64,000 nt of DNA. Source: Achromobacter piechaudii NBRC 102461. GTDB taxonomy: Bacteria; Pseudomonadota; Gammaproteobacteria; Burkholderiales; Burkholderiaceae_B. Made by a program: the position numbers and the translations under genes. The number at the start of each line of letters is the position of its first letter. Positions within the stretch are counted from its first letter, which is position 1. The notes under the pieces are model-generated. The model was not told the origin of the DNA and ran no database searches. It was given only the letters and a program-made list of their open reading frames with translations. This document shows, one piece after another, positions 28,233 to 35,585 of this stretch. Location: NCBI RefSeq assembly GCF_001571245.1, contig NZ_BCTK01000001.1, forward strand, positions 1 through 64,000. The letters are read 5' to 3'.

Positions 28233-28357
28233 GTTGCTTTCCAGGGATCGGCCGCGACATAGCGGCGGTTGAAGTGTTCGCCGATAGGGACCACGGCCAC
28301 CGCTGCCAAGGCGAGCAGGGCCAGGCCCCACCAGATGGCGGGGATGGTTGAAGGCAT
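28229..28357 (-). CDS. Very small membrane protein (42 aa)
   Basis: 42 aa starting MPSTIPAIWWGLALLALAAVAVV, one clear membrane segment, then a charged tail. The stop overlaps the start of the next gene (ATGA), which supports coding. No strong ribosome binding site is seen before the ATG. It lies just downstream of the structured element at 28385-28475. Confidence 0.5.
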   Translation of the reverse strand: MPSTIPAIWWGLALLALAAVAVVPIGEHFNRRYVAADPWKAT

Positions 28358-28384
28358 GGGGAAGTGCGCGAATGCGCGGTGATG

Positions 28385-28475
28385 GGCTTTGGAGAGCAGG
28401 CCGGAGGCCCGGTTAATCCCTGAAAGTCACTTTCAGCGTCGGTGACGTTGCGACGCCGGCCCGCTCTCCAAAGCC
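28385..28475. ncRNA. Structured element with a 20 bp stem and two inner hairpins
   Basis: Bases 28385-28404 pair with 28456-28475 at 19 of 20 positions. The enclosed 51 bases contain CTGAAAG/CTTTCAG (28420-28436, three-base loop) and CGTCG/CGACG (28437-28455). This predicts a three-way junction. No T tract follows on either strand, so it is not a simple terminator. If transcribed leftward it would lie directly upstream of the 42-aa gene. Confidence 0.5.
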
Positions 28476-28510
28476 GCCCCGGTAGACGGGGCAGGGGTAG
28501 GGGTAGGGGA

Positions 28511-28588
28511 TTACAGCTTTCCGTTGCGGATCAGCACGCTGAGGATGGGCGCGAGGATATCGAGCAGGGCTTCGAGGAACTTGATCAT
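28511..28588 (-). CDS. Possible 25-aa hydrophobic peptide
   Basis: Open frame starting MIKFLEALLDILAPILSVLI and ending RNGKL, an amphipathic membrane-type peptide resembling small phage membrane or toxin peptides. The upstream site is a weak GGA. It is first in the leftward series, before the structured element. Confidence 0.35.
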   Translation of the reverse strand: MIKFLEALLDILAPILSVLIRNGKL

Positions 28589-28696
28589 GTCATTTTCCAA
28601 TGAGAAGAAAGGTGTAGTTAAAAGCTGAGGGCGGACTTAAGTTGGCGGAATTGATGCCGTTGGCAATTAGCGATATTGACTTCTCTAGGAGCACAT

Positions 28697-29047
28697 ATGC
28701 TTTCCGGCATCGGTTTCATATTTGATTGGGTGATGGTGGCTTTTTGGTCTGCGGGCCTGATGTTCTTTGTTGGGTTTTTGGGTTGGGGGGTATCGACTCT
28801 GTTGGATCAACCATTGGCTCGATGGATTGTGGCGGCGGTGGGGATGGTTGCGTTGGTTTGCGGGTATGGGTGGGATGTCTGGTTTCAAAGCGAGCCAACG
28901 TCTTGGATCCAACATTTGGAAAGCCGTGGGGGCCACACCCATGAACAGCAAATCAAGCTAATTTGGGCGGCCTTTGTCGGTGGTGTCGCCGGTCTACTCA
29001 TCTTCAACGCCGCAGAAAGCTGGTATTCGGGGCGCTGGCGCTACTAG
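28697..29047 (+). CDS. Small phage membrane protein
   Basis: 116 aa with three hydrophobic segments (about residues 5-25, 33-58 and 90-108). ATG at 28697 has TAGGAG six bases upstream. It is transcribed against the flanking leftward genes, suggesting an independently expressed lysogenic gene. Trp- and Gly-rich stretches are notable; function unknown, with superinfection exclusion as one possibility. Confidence 0.6.
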   Translation: MLSGIGFIFDWVMVAFWSAGLMFFVGFLGWGVSTLLDQPLARWIVAAVGMVALVCGYGWDVWFQSEPTSWIQHLESRGGHTHEQQIKLIWAAFVGGVAGLLIFNAAESWYSGRWRY

Positions 29048-29105
29048 GGCTGTCTGATAAGTTTCCCGGTTCAGGTCATCGCCCGCGGGGCATGAGCCGG
29101 GACTG

Positions 29106-29372
29106 TCAGGCCGAGACCGCTTCGGCTTTTGCACGCGCGCCGCAAAAGGGGCAGAAGGTCACATGTATTGGCACCGCTTTGCCATCCTGGCTGCGGTAGC
29201 CTGGGGCATCCGCTTTCATTTGAAGCGGGATGCAGAGCCGGGCGTCCATTGCGCTGCCGTCGATGACGAAGGCGATGTTGCCCATCTTGACGCTGCTTAT
29301 CGGACCTTTGATTTGCGGTTGAAGGTGTGCTCTAGCCTCTTGTTCAACACGCGAAATGCAGTGGCATTGCAT
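29106..29372 (-). CDS. Hypothetical protein with zinc-ribbon end
   Basis: 88 aa. N-terminal CHC and C-terminal FCPFCGAR form a likely zinc-binding set. The start at 29372 is chosen because GAGGAA lies six bases upstream; the in-frame ATG at 29378 would abut that site. It follows the next leftward gene by 10 bases. Confidence 0.65.
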   Translation of the reverse strand: MQCHCISRVEQEARAHLQPQIKGPISSVKMGNIAFVIDGSAMDARLCIPLQMKADAPGYRSQDGKAVPIHVTFCPFCGARAKAEAVSA

Positions 29373-29382
29373 GGTCATTTCC

Positions 29383-29676
29383 TCAATGCTGGGGGTGCGG
29401 ATCGTTTGTGTTTGCGAGGTCCAGCACAGCGTCAAACCAGGGTGTGCCGTCCCGAGAATCATCGGTGCTGAAGTTCGCGTTGTCGGCGCCAAAGGTGCCG
29501 ATCACGCGACTATTTACGGTGTTGAAGAGGCCGTGCAGCGGCACGTCGTGCAGGGTGCCGTGGAACACGACCCAATCGCCGCCGGCTTCGAAACCCGACG
29601 TGTTTACGGTCAGTCCGGCAGCCTTCGCCGCGTCTACAAATTCCGCGCTTGTCCTGCCGCGTGCATAGGTCTTCAT
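29383..29676 (-). CDS. Hypothetical leftward early phage protein
   Basis: 97 aa starting MKTYARGRTSAEFVDAAKAAGL, then beta-rich sequence GDWVVFHGTL, VIGTFGADN. GAGGAA precedes the ATG by seven bases. No family recognised. Probably first gene of the transcript leaving the OL-like region. Confidence 0.65.
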   Translation of the reverse strand: MKTYARGRTSAEFVDAAKAAGLTVNTSGFEAGGDWVVFHGTLHDVPLHGLFNTVNSRVIGTFGADNANFSTDDSRDGTPWFDAVLDLANTNDPHPQH

Positions 29677-29790
29677 GGTGGGGTTCCTCAAGGGGAGAGC
29701 TTCGGTAAGCGCTGACTCGCAGCGCTGGCCGAAACCCGCTTTTCAGCGGAAACGGTAGCTACACTTGACGGTTCGATAGGAGGGAACGGC

Positions 29791-30135
29791 GTGAGCCAAT
29801 CTAAAAAATGCTTTGTCTCGGCGGTGTTCGCCGTGACCTTAGTGCAAGCGAACTTCGCTTTTGGGAAACCAAGCCAAGAGACGCTTGAGCACTGCAAAGA
29901 ACTGGAAGGCATGGCAGGGCACGTCATGGAACTGCGCCAAGAGGGGGCAGGTATGTCCGAAGTCATGAGCGTTGCCGCCGACACGCCAGGCTACTGGGGG
30001 AGGTCCGTTGCAACTCTTACTGAAATGGCCTTTCGATTCCCGCGAGAATCTGCGCTTGAAGATCGAGACGAAGCTGTTTCGGAATTCAAGAACGCGGTAT
30101 TTGCTGGTTGCCTTAAAGGCCGCAGCCGACCCTAG
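29791..30135 (+). CDS. Exported phage protein of unknown function
   Basis: 114 aa starting with GTG behind an AGGAGGGAA site. A signal peptide ends near AFG (about residue 25). The mature part is about 89 residues with one Cys near each end that could form a disulfide. It faces away from the neighbouring leftward genes, so it may be expressed in the lysogen and act in the periplasm. Confidence 0.6.
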   Translation: MSQSKKCFVSAVFAVTLVQANFAFGKPSQETLEHCKELEGMAGHVMELRQEGAGMSEVMSVAADTPGYWGRSVATLTEMAFRFPRESALEDRDEAVSEFKNAVFAGCLKGRSRP

Positions 30136-30228
30136 CGAGTCTTGCAATAGATTTGATGGCCGGGGTTATCGTCGCCACGCCCGGCTGGGCGTTGCTTGGG
30201 CGTGGTGGCTCAAGCACACAGGGGCCGG

Positions 30229-30301
30229 GGCGCGTTTGCGCCTGGTTGTCCTGTTTCGCCCTTCCCCTGTGAGGGCGGGCGGCCTCGGTTGTTAAAGAGC
30301 G
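30229..30301 (-). promoter_or_regulatory. BoxA plus hairpins, nut-like antitermination leader
   Basis: Read leftward, CGCTCTTTAACA (30290-30301) matches the BoxA consensus of rRNA and lambdoid leaders. Twelve bases later a 6 bp hairpin CGCCCT/AGGGCG follows (30257-30277), then GGCGC/GCGCC with an AAAC loop (30229-30242). Its place between the OL-like sites and the leftward genes fits a nut site. Confidence 0.5.
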
Positions 30302-30422
30302 GTATTCGCCTTCCCCATTCCGACTTTGTGGCGGTGACGTCTCCCGCTTGAGGCGATGGCCTGACTGCTGCCTGCGGGTCCGTGGGGGCTACTGCTTTGC
30401 CGGTTAAGGCGTGGATGAATTT

Positions 30423-30455
30423 AACCATAGTTCATTTTTAAGTTCAACCATAGTT
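30423..30455. promoter_or_regulatory. OL-like operator pair
   Basis: Two copies of AACCATAGTT at 30423-30432 and 30446-30455, 23 bases apart in the same orientation. The same motif occurs three times at the CI/Cro intergenic region, so these are probably repressor sites over a leftward promoter. Confidence 0.75.
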
Positions 30456-30490
30456 CAGTGGTGCGCGTGGTTCGGCTTTGTCAGGACGAC

Positions 30491-30521
30491 AAAAAGCCAC
30501 CCCGCAGGGTGGCTATTTTTT
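30491..30521 (-). terminator. Terminator after the CI repressor gene
   Basis: AGCCACCC and GGGTGGCT form an 8 bp stem with a CGCA loop. Runs of As on one side and Ts on the other allow it to work in both directions. It lies 19 bases past the repressor stop. Confidence 0.8.
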
Positions 30522-30539
30522 CTAGATCAGATGGCTAGC

Positions 30540-31586
30540 TTAGGATTTGATCCACTGGCCGGACTCGTCATCGCCCAGACGGGAGCCGGCCCAAACCACT
30601 TGCCCAAGGACGCGCACGGGCGAGCCGTTTTCCAGAGGAATATCAGGGTAGCTAGCATTGAACGAGCGAGCGACCCATCGCTTTGTTAAACGATCCTGCG
30701 CCACGGTCTTCACGATCATCTTCCCGTCGTAGTTGATCGCGTAAACGCCACCCGCAGCGAGGTCGCGGATAGTCAATTCTTCGCTTGGAACGACGAGCAG
30801 CGCTGCCCCATCTTTAATGATCGGCTCCATGCTGGCGCCCTTAGCGTAAACCACACGAGCTTTCCCCGCGCTAGCTCCAACAGAGCGCAAAAATGAGCGG
30901 CGGAACTGCACTACCCCCGTCTGTTCCTCAAGACTGTTTTCAATGCCGTCTCCGGCAGCCAGGCGTACGTCTGCCAATTCCGGCACCTTTTCAAACTTGT
31001 CGTTCGCTGCGTGCGGTTCTCCCGGGCCGACGTTGGCGACCACTCCTGTCCGGGTGCTGATTCTCACGCGCGAGTCTCGCTCGGCTTGGTGAGTGGTCTT
31101 GCCTCCATCCCTGGGCGCGGCGGGCATGCCCCCAGTTCGCATTGGGAACGGGTCATGAGCGTGGTCCATGTCCACAAGTCCGCCCCGACTTGCAGGAGCT
31201 GACTGGGGGGCTGGGGACGAAACGGCTATACCAAGGTTCAGTTGAGCGATCGCAAGCGCCAGCGCCCCTTGAAGCGAACTCAGCTGCGAAGGCGCCAACT
31301 TGCGAACCTGATCTTCCGGAATGTCCGGGAAGGGCCAGGCGGCGACAGTCTCAGAAGTGGCCCCCGCGCCTCGATCTTGTTTGCCTTCGCCGAGGGCCAG
31401 CCAGTCGCTGGAGACGCCCAGCATTCGTGCCGCAATCGCGTTATTGGCGGCATTGAATGCGCTGGATTTTCCATCGATGACTTTCTTAACGGCTTGATAG
31501 GACGTACTCAAGCCTTCCGCCAACTGCGAAGCGGAAATAGAGGCCGCCTTCATCGCGGCGGCGAGCCGATCTCTGTATTCAACCAT
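30540..31586 (-). CDS. CI-like phage repressor with S24 autocleavage domain
   Basis: 348 aa. A helix-turn-helix covers about residues 20-37 (SQLAEGLSTSYQAVKKVI). The C-terminal S24 domain has the nucleophile in KGASMEPI and the general-base Lys in GKMIVKTV. RLAAGDG about 41 residues before the Ser supplies a plausible Ala-Gly cleavage site, so RecA-stimulated induction is expected. The start MVEYRDR is chosen because it opens the HTH domain and its ATG lies inside an operator, implying autoregulation. The long linker (residues 90-200) is unusual. Confidence 0.9.
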   Translation of the reverse strand: MVEYRDRLAAAMKAASISASQLAEGLSTSYQAVKKVIDGKSSAFNAANNAIAARMLGVSSDWLALGEGKQDRGAGATSETVAAWPFPDIPEDQVRKLAPSQLSSLQGALALAIAQLNLGIAVSSPAPQSAPASRGGLVDMDHAHDPFPMRTGGMPAAPRDGGKTTHQAERDSRVRISTRTGVVANVGPGEPHAANDKFEKVPELADVRLAAGDGIENSLEEQTGVVQFRRSFLRSVGASAGKARVVYAKGASMEPIIKDGAALLVVPSEELTIRDLAAGGVYAINYDGKMIVKTVAQDRLTKRWVARSFNASYPDIPLENGSPVRVLGQVVWAGSRLGDDESGQWIKS

Positions 31587-31646
31587 AGTTGCAAAAGTAC
31601 CTGATTTGGCCAGAACTATAGTTGCTTCGTGAAATGAACTATGGTT
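31581..31646. promoter_or_regulatory. OR-like operator triplet
   Basis: Three near-palindromes between cI and cro: AACCATAGTT (31581-31590), AACTATAGTT (31614-31623, perfect palindrome) and AACTATGGTT (31637-31646). The first covers the cI start codon and the last sits 10 bases before cro. The consensus is AACYATRGTT. Exact -35/-10 boxes could not be set. Confidence 0.8.
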
Positions 31647-31656
31647 CAATCGCCAG

Positions 31657-31869
31657 ATGAAAAAGACCGACGCCATCAGCAAATTGGGCGGCTCAAAAGC
31701 CGATGCCGCTCGCGCGATTGGGATCTCGTACCAAGCCGTAGACAAATGGCCTGACGTATTGACGCCCAGGATCAAGGACCGCGTGCAGGCTGCATTCGTG
31801 CGCCGCCACCCGAGCGATTGGGCCGCGCGTTGGCCGGAACTCGCCAATCAGGAGAGCAACCATGAATGA
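31657..31869 (+). CDS. Cro-like small repressor
   Basis: 70 aa. It begins MKKTDAISKLGGSKADAARAIGISYQAVDKWP, a Cro/YdaS-type helix-turn-helix. It is divergent from CI over the three operators and would favour lytic growth by shutting off CI. It overlaps the following 31-aa frame. Confidence 0.82.
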   Translation: MKKTDAISKLGGSKADAARAIGISYQAVDKWPDVLTPRIKDRVQAAFVRRHPSDWAARWPELANQESNHE

Positions 31870-31957
31870 CACAGCACCGCCTTCGCAGCCCGTCCCGGAG
31901 ACCGCCGCGCCGATACCACCTAACGACAAAGTCCAGATAGGGCCGTTGGACGTCTGA
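31862..31957 (+). CDS. Possible 31-aa peptide after cro
   Basis: Pro-rich frame MNDTAPPSQPVPETAAPIPP. A GGAGA element is about eight bases before its ATG and it overlaps the cro stop. No homologue recognised; it may only couple translation. Confidence 0.35.
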   Translation: MNDTAPPSQPVPETAAPIPPNDKVQIGPLDV

Positions 31958-32041
31958 AGTTTGTTTTCCATGCTGCGCATCTTATGGGCGGCGGAACAAG
32001 AGCAAAACCCTGATCCGCAAGGCATTTCAAGGTAGGACCGC

Positions 32042-32569
32042 ATGACCTGCAAATACAACCTAATTGATCCGCATGACGCGCTGTATATCGGCGTCACGAA
32101 AACGCCCGGAGGCGTGGAAGAGCTTGCAGCCTTCCTTACGAACCGCCGCGGCATTTCAATTCACCCGGAAACGCTGCGGCAGAAAATGACTCGTGCGAAA
32201 GGCCAGTCTATGTCGCTCGACATGATTGAGCTATCGACCGAGTGGATGATGGAGAAGCAGGACGGGGGGCGCTACGCACGCGACTGGTTGATGGCGCTGA
32301 ACGTTCGTCATGGCGTTGCGGCGAGCATTCTGCCGCCGGCTCCGCATCAGCCGGATGAGGTTGCGGCGGTCCGCACCAAGGTTATGGAGATGTCGAGCCT
32401 CAACGGGAGCTTGTCGGCCGTGGCGATTGACGCAGTGTCGGACGGCGACATCTGCGAAGCGGACGCCTCTCAGATCGTGATTGAGTGCGACAAGATCATC
32501 GAGAAGGCTCAGCGCCTCAAGCGAAACGTTGTCCGTGCCTACCAGGATAAGGCGAGGGCTGCATGCTGA
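32042..32569 (+). CDS. CII/CP76-like phage regulatory protein
   Basis: 175 aa. The N-terminal half (GVEELAAFLTNRRGISIHPETLRQKMTRAKG) matches the phage CP76/CII regulatory family with a helix-turn-helix, and the C-terminus is helical (IVIECDKIIEKAQRLKRNVVRAYQ). It follows cro in the position of cII. A transcriptional role in the lysis-lysogeny choice is likely. Confidence 0.75.
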   Translation: MTCKYNLIDPHDALYIGVTKTPGGVEELAAFLTNRRGISIHPETLRQKMTRAKGQSMSLDMIELSTEWMMEKQDGGRYARDWLMALNVRHGVAASILPPAPHQPDEVAAVRTKVMEMSSLNGSLSAVAIDAVSDGDICEADASQIVIECDKIIEKAQRLKRNVVRAYQDKARAAC

Positions 32570-32868
32570 CGCGCGGGACATCGGGTGTACCCGTGCGGGC
32601 GCGTGTCCCGTCCACGGAGCGTAAGGGGGCGGCGCTTTCGCGCACGGCTGCAATGATGTGCAACGGCGCGAGGTTCCAGCGGTGGGTTGCTTCCCGCATT
32701 GGCGCCGCCCCCGAGGGCGTGTCGGCCCAGCAGCACGCCGCGCAGTACGTCCGCGATATGTGCGGCATCACCAGCCGCGCGGATCTGGATCACAACGCCG
32801 AGGCGGCCACGTTATTTCATACCGCCGTTCGCATCCCATTCGTTGAGTGGAGCGGCGTCTATGGCTGA
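32563..32868 (+). CDS. Hypothetical phage early protein
   Basis: 101 aa. Ser/Arg-rich N-terminus, then MCGITSRADLDHNAEAATLFHTAVRIPFVEW. It overlaps the CII-like gene by 7 bases and the next gene by 8. Unknown function. Confidence 0.6.
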   Translation: MLTRGTSGVPVRARVPSTERKGAALSRTAAMMCNGARFQRWVASRIGAAPEGVSAQQHAAQYVRDMCGITSRADLDHNAEAATLFHTAVRIPFVEWSGVYG

Positions 32869-33166
32869 CTGCTTGCACATGTTCCGAGGCTACCGGGTGC
32901 CGCCTGCGACCGTTGAAGCGGTCAAGCAGGCCATCATCGACACGCCGCGCCGCGTTGATGTCGTGGCGCTACGGGCCATGGTGCTGCCCGCCTTGGTGGC
33001 GGTGGACCCTTGGCCCAGCACGCCTCGCGCTGATGCTGCCGCGCGTGCCGTTGATTCGTTCCTGTTCGATGCTGCCTGCGCTGGCTTGATCAAACGCCGC
33101 GCAAACGCCTGGAAATTCCCGTACTGGTGGCGAGTCAAAGCGGAGCCGGGGGCGGTATGTCGCTGA
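32861..33166 (+). CDS. Hypothetical phage early protein
   Basis: 101 aa starting MADCLHMFRGYRVPPATVEAVKQAI, with a winged-helix-like helix pattern and the end AWKFPYWWRVK. Overlapping starts and stops place it in the rightward early operon. Unknown function. Confidence 0.65.
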   Translation: MADCLHMFRGYRVPPATVEAVKQAIIDTPRRVDVVALRAMVLPALVAVDPWPSTPRADAAARAVDSFLFDAACAGLIKRRANAWKFPYWWRVKAEPGAVCR

Positions 33167-33651
33167 TGCGCCGCACGCCGCTCAAGAACAAGACGCCGAT
33201 GAAGCGCAGCAGCACGCCGATGATGCGTGCCGCGCCGATTCGGACCACACCCATGCCGCCCCCGCGCGCAGCCATCAAGGCGCGCAAGAAGGGCAAGAAG
33301 AAGCCCAAGACCGTCTATCGCAACCCTGCGCTGTTGGCGCTCGCCGAGGGCGAGGAATGTCTTACGCGCGTGCCGACGTACTGCTGGGGCGGAATTGAAA
33401 GCACCGTGTCGGCGCATTCGAATCAGACGCGCGATGGCAAGGGCAAGGGCATCAAAGCCCATGATTGGGCCATCGCGTTCGCCTGCGGCGGTTGCCACTT
33501 CTTCCTGGACCAATCCAAGGCTCCCAGGCAAATGAAGCTGAGCTATTTCATCCCCGCCTTGCGGCTTACGCGCCAACGAATCATTGACCTGGGCAAGTGG
33601 CCCGAGGAAGCAGAGCGCGGCTTTCAAGCGCTCTATGGAGTCACCGAATGA
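33157..33651 (+). CDS. DUF1364/YbcO-like putative nuclease
   Basis: 164 aa. A basic N-terminus rich in Met, Lys, Pro (about residues 1-48) precedes the domain ECLTRVP..C, HSN, GIKAHDWAIAFACGGCHFFLDQ, which has the Cys/His pattern of the DUF1364 family (YbcO type, HNH-like fold). It lies among recombination/replication genes. DNA cleavage is inferred from family. Confidence 0.75.
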   Translation: MSLMRRTPLKNKTPMKRSSTPMMRAAPIRTTPMPPPRAAIKARKKGKKKPKTVYRNPALLALAEGEECLTRVPTYCWGGIESTVSAHSNQTRDGKGKGIKAHDWAIAFACGGCHFFLDQSKAPRQMKLSYFIPALRLTRQRIIDLGKWPEEAERGFQALYGVTE

Positions 33652-34478
33652 ACTACTACAGCCACAACATCGGCGACTACGCCCAGGCAACGATGCACTT
33701 GAGCCTGATCGAAGACGCCATCTACAGCCGTCTTCTGCGGCGTTACTACGCCGAGGAACAGCCCATCAAGGATGACCTGCAACAGGTGTGCCGTTGGGTG
33801 GGGGCGCGCAGCGAGGAAGAGCGCGCCGCCGTGCCGATGATCTTGCAGGAGTTCTTTGAGCTGGTTGACGGTGCGTGGCGCAATAAGCGGGCGGATAGCG
33901 AAATCGCCGCGTACCAGCAGAAGGCAAAAACCAATCGGGATAACGGGAAGGCCGGCGGAAGGCCCAAAAAGAAACCCAACGAAACCCAGTCGGTTTCTGA
34001 TGGGTTGCCAGAAGAAACCCAAGCGGATGCGAAAGCAAACCCAGACGGGGGCCAGACAGAACCCAGTCGTAACCCTAACCAAGAACCAAGAACCAAAAAC
34101 TATTCCGTTCCTAGCGGAACGGGCGGCACGCCGCCGCAGCCACCAACGGACGCAGACAAGATTTTCGCCTTGGGCTTGCCCTTGCTGATCTCTGCTGGCC
34201 AACCGGAGAAGCAAGCCCGTTCCATGCTGGGCATGTTCCGCAAGGGTCACGACGATGCGGAGATCGTACGGGCCATCCAGCAATGCGTGGATGACCAGGC
34301 CATTGAACCCGTTGCCTACTTGCAGCGCGTCCTGCGCTCCGGTGCGGCACGGGCTAGCCGCCCGCAGAGTGCAGCCCAACGCCGCGCATCCTGGAACGAA
34401 GAAATGGGCGCCTCGCTTTCGCGTGGCGTGCCGCAACCCGAAATCGACATGGGAGTCATCGATGTCACAGCTCATTAA
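33648..34478 (+). CDS. DUF1376 replication protein (O-like)
   Basis: 276 aa. The N-terminal DUF1376 domain begins MNYYSHNIGDYAQATMHLSLIEDAIYSRLLRRYY, typical of YdaU-like phage replication proteins. A low-complexity linker (about residues 95-150, NETQ/EETQ/NPDGG) follows, then a C-terminal helical domain. The linker DNA holds repeated AAACCCA units, like the origin inside lambda O. The start overlaps the previous stop. Confidence 0.8.
   Translation: MNYYSHNIGDYAQATMHLSLIEDAIYSRLLRRYYAEEQPIKDDLQQVCRWVGARSEEERAAVPMILQEFFELVDGAWRNKRADSEIAAYQQKAKTNRDNGKAGGRPKKKPNETQSVSDGLPEETQADAKANPDGGQTEPSRNPNQEPRTKNYSVPSGTGGTPPQPPTDADKIFALGLPLLISAGQPEKQARSMLGMFRKGHDDAEIVRAIQQCVDDQAIEPVAYLQRVLRSGAARASRPQSAAQRRASWNEEMGASLSRGVPQPEIDMGVIDVTAH
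33971..34065 (+). repeat. Iteron-like AAACCCA repeats, origin candidate
   Basis: GAAACCCA at 33971, 33981 and 34014, AAACCCA at 34037 and GAACCCA at 34059, with one inverse TGGGTT near 34001. All lie within the linker-coding part of the replication gene. Confidence 0.45.
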
Positions 34479-35163
34479 TCCGACCACCGGCAAGGGCATT
34501 GGCGACCTGGTTGTCGCGGAGTTACGGCTCATGTACGGGTCGAAGTTTGCGCAGGCATGGGAAGGGCTGACTCCGCGCGAGGTCAAAGACGCGTGGAATC
34601 AAATGCTGGCTGGCTTCACAGAAGCTGAGGCGCGTGTGGGCATCGTTGCGTGCTTGAGCCGTGATTGGCCGCCCACGTTGCCCGAGTTCATCCGATTGTG
34701 CCGTCCGTGGATGTCGCCAGAGGTTGCCTTTCACGACGCGATGACGGGCATGACTGCGCGCCGCCGGGGCGAAATCGGCAAATGGCCGCACCCCGCAATC
34801 TACTGGGCTGCGGTGGCGGTCGGGACGCATGACTTGCTGAACTGCGGCTATGGGGTTCTGAAAGGGCGCTGGGAACGGGCATTTGGCGATGAAATGGCGC
34901 GCGGCCAATGGCATCCGGTTCCCACGCCAGCTGCGGCGCTGCCAGCGCCTGGCGCTACTCAAGCCACGCCGGAGGAAGCGGCCAAGGCTTTGAAGGCGAT
35001 GGGGGCGGGCGCGGTCCTGAACGAGTCGGGCCGCGATCCGCGCCGGGGTGCAAGACGCATCCTTGCCGCCGTGAAGAAGGGCAACGCGTCGTACTCGCCC
35101 ACTGTGATTGCCATGGCTCAGGCTGCCATGGACGCTTACCCCGATCAGGGAGCGCAAGCATGA
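34462..35163 (+). CDS. P-like phage replication protein
   Basis: 233 aa. The segment FAQAWEGLTPREVKDAWNQMLAGFTEAEARVGIVACLSRDWPPTLPEFIRLC resembles lambda P-type helicase loaders, and the C-terminus is Ala-rich then helical. It overlaps the O-like gene by 17 bases, as O and P are adjacent in lambdoid phages. Helicase loading is inferred from position and motif style. Confidence 0.7.
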   Translation: MSQLINPTTGKGIGDLVVAELRLMYGSKFAQAWEGLTPREVKDAWNQMLAGFTEAEARVGIVACLSRDWPPTLPEFIRLCRPWMSPEVAFHDAMTGMTARRRGEIGKWPHPAIYWAAVAVGTHDLLNCGYGVLKGRWERAFGDEMARGQWHPVPTPAAALPAPGATQATPEEAAKALKAMGAGAVLNESGRDPRRGARRILAAVKKGNASYSPTVIAMAQAAMDAYPDQGAQA

Positions 35164-35585
35164 GCGGTGCATTGTCACGCAACAAGGGTGCGTCGTATGA
35201 GCGCAAGGTGGCCAACATGCTGACCGAGGCAACGGGCAAGGTGTGGCGGCGGCGCGTGCGCAACGCGGTAGGCGATAGCGATGTGGTGGCGGACGATCCC
35301 GCCTTCGCGCGTATCAGCATCGAATGCAAGCACGCGAACACGCTCTGCCTGCCCGCATGGTGGCGGCAAGCCCAGCAGCAGGCCGGCGAGCGAGGTGTTC
35401 CGGTGCTGATCTACAGACAAACGGGGGCGCGCGGCGAATCGGTGATGGTTGATGCCCACGACGTGAACCCGAAGATTTTTCCTGTCCGGGGGCGGCACAC
35501 CGTAACCCTCGGATGGGAAGCGGCAATGCAATGGATGCGGGAAATGCTGCCCGCCAAAGTGACTTTTTCTCCGGGGATTTATTGA
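35160..35585 (+). CDS. PD-(D/E)xK endonuclease / resolvase-like protein
   Basis: 141 aa. The nuclease core reads RNKGASYERKVA (Glu14), GDSDVVAD (Asp), and ISIECKHA (ExK). This matches Hjc-like or phage PDDEXK enzymes, which commonly replace RusA next to replication genes and would resolve recombination junctions. ATGA overlap on its left and 1-base overlap on its right. Confidence 0.8.
   Translation: MSGALSRNKGASYERKVANMLTEATGKVWRRRVRNAVGDSDVVADDPAFARISIECKHANTLCLPAWWRQAQQQAGERGVPVLIYRQTGARGESVMVDAHDVNPKIFPVRGRHTVTLGWEAAMQWMREMLPAKVTFSPGIY

Larger units (their letters stand above)
30136..30539. other. Leftward promoter/leader region without a protein gene
   Basis: About 400 bases holding, from right to left, the CI terminator, two operator copies, a BoxA-like element and GC-rich hairpins. 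A further inverted repeat (CCACGCCC with GGGCGTGG) lies near 30176-30207. This matches the OL/PL/leader layout of lambdoid phages. Confidence 0.55.

Noticed and set aside
28726-28961. Small alternative frames over the membrane-protein gene at 28697
   Set aside because: The frame starting at 28697 has the ribosome binding site and membrane helices; the others are shadows.
31586-31656. Exact PR and PRM promoter boxes
   Set aside because: Several TTG- and TATAGT-like hexamers exist but none has 16-18 base spacing, so only the operators are reported.
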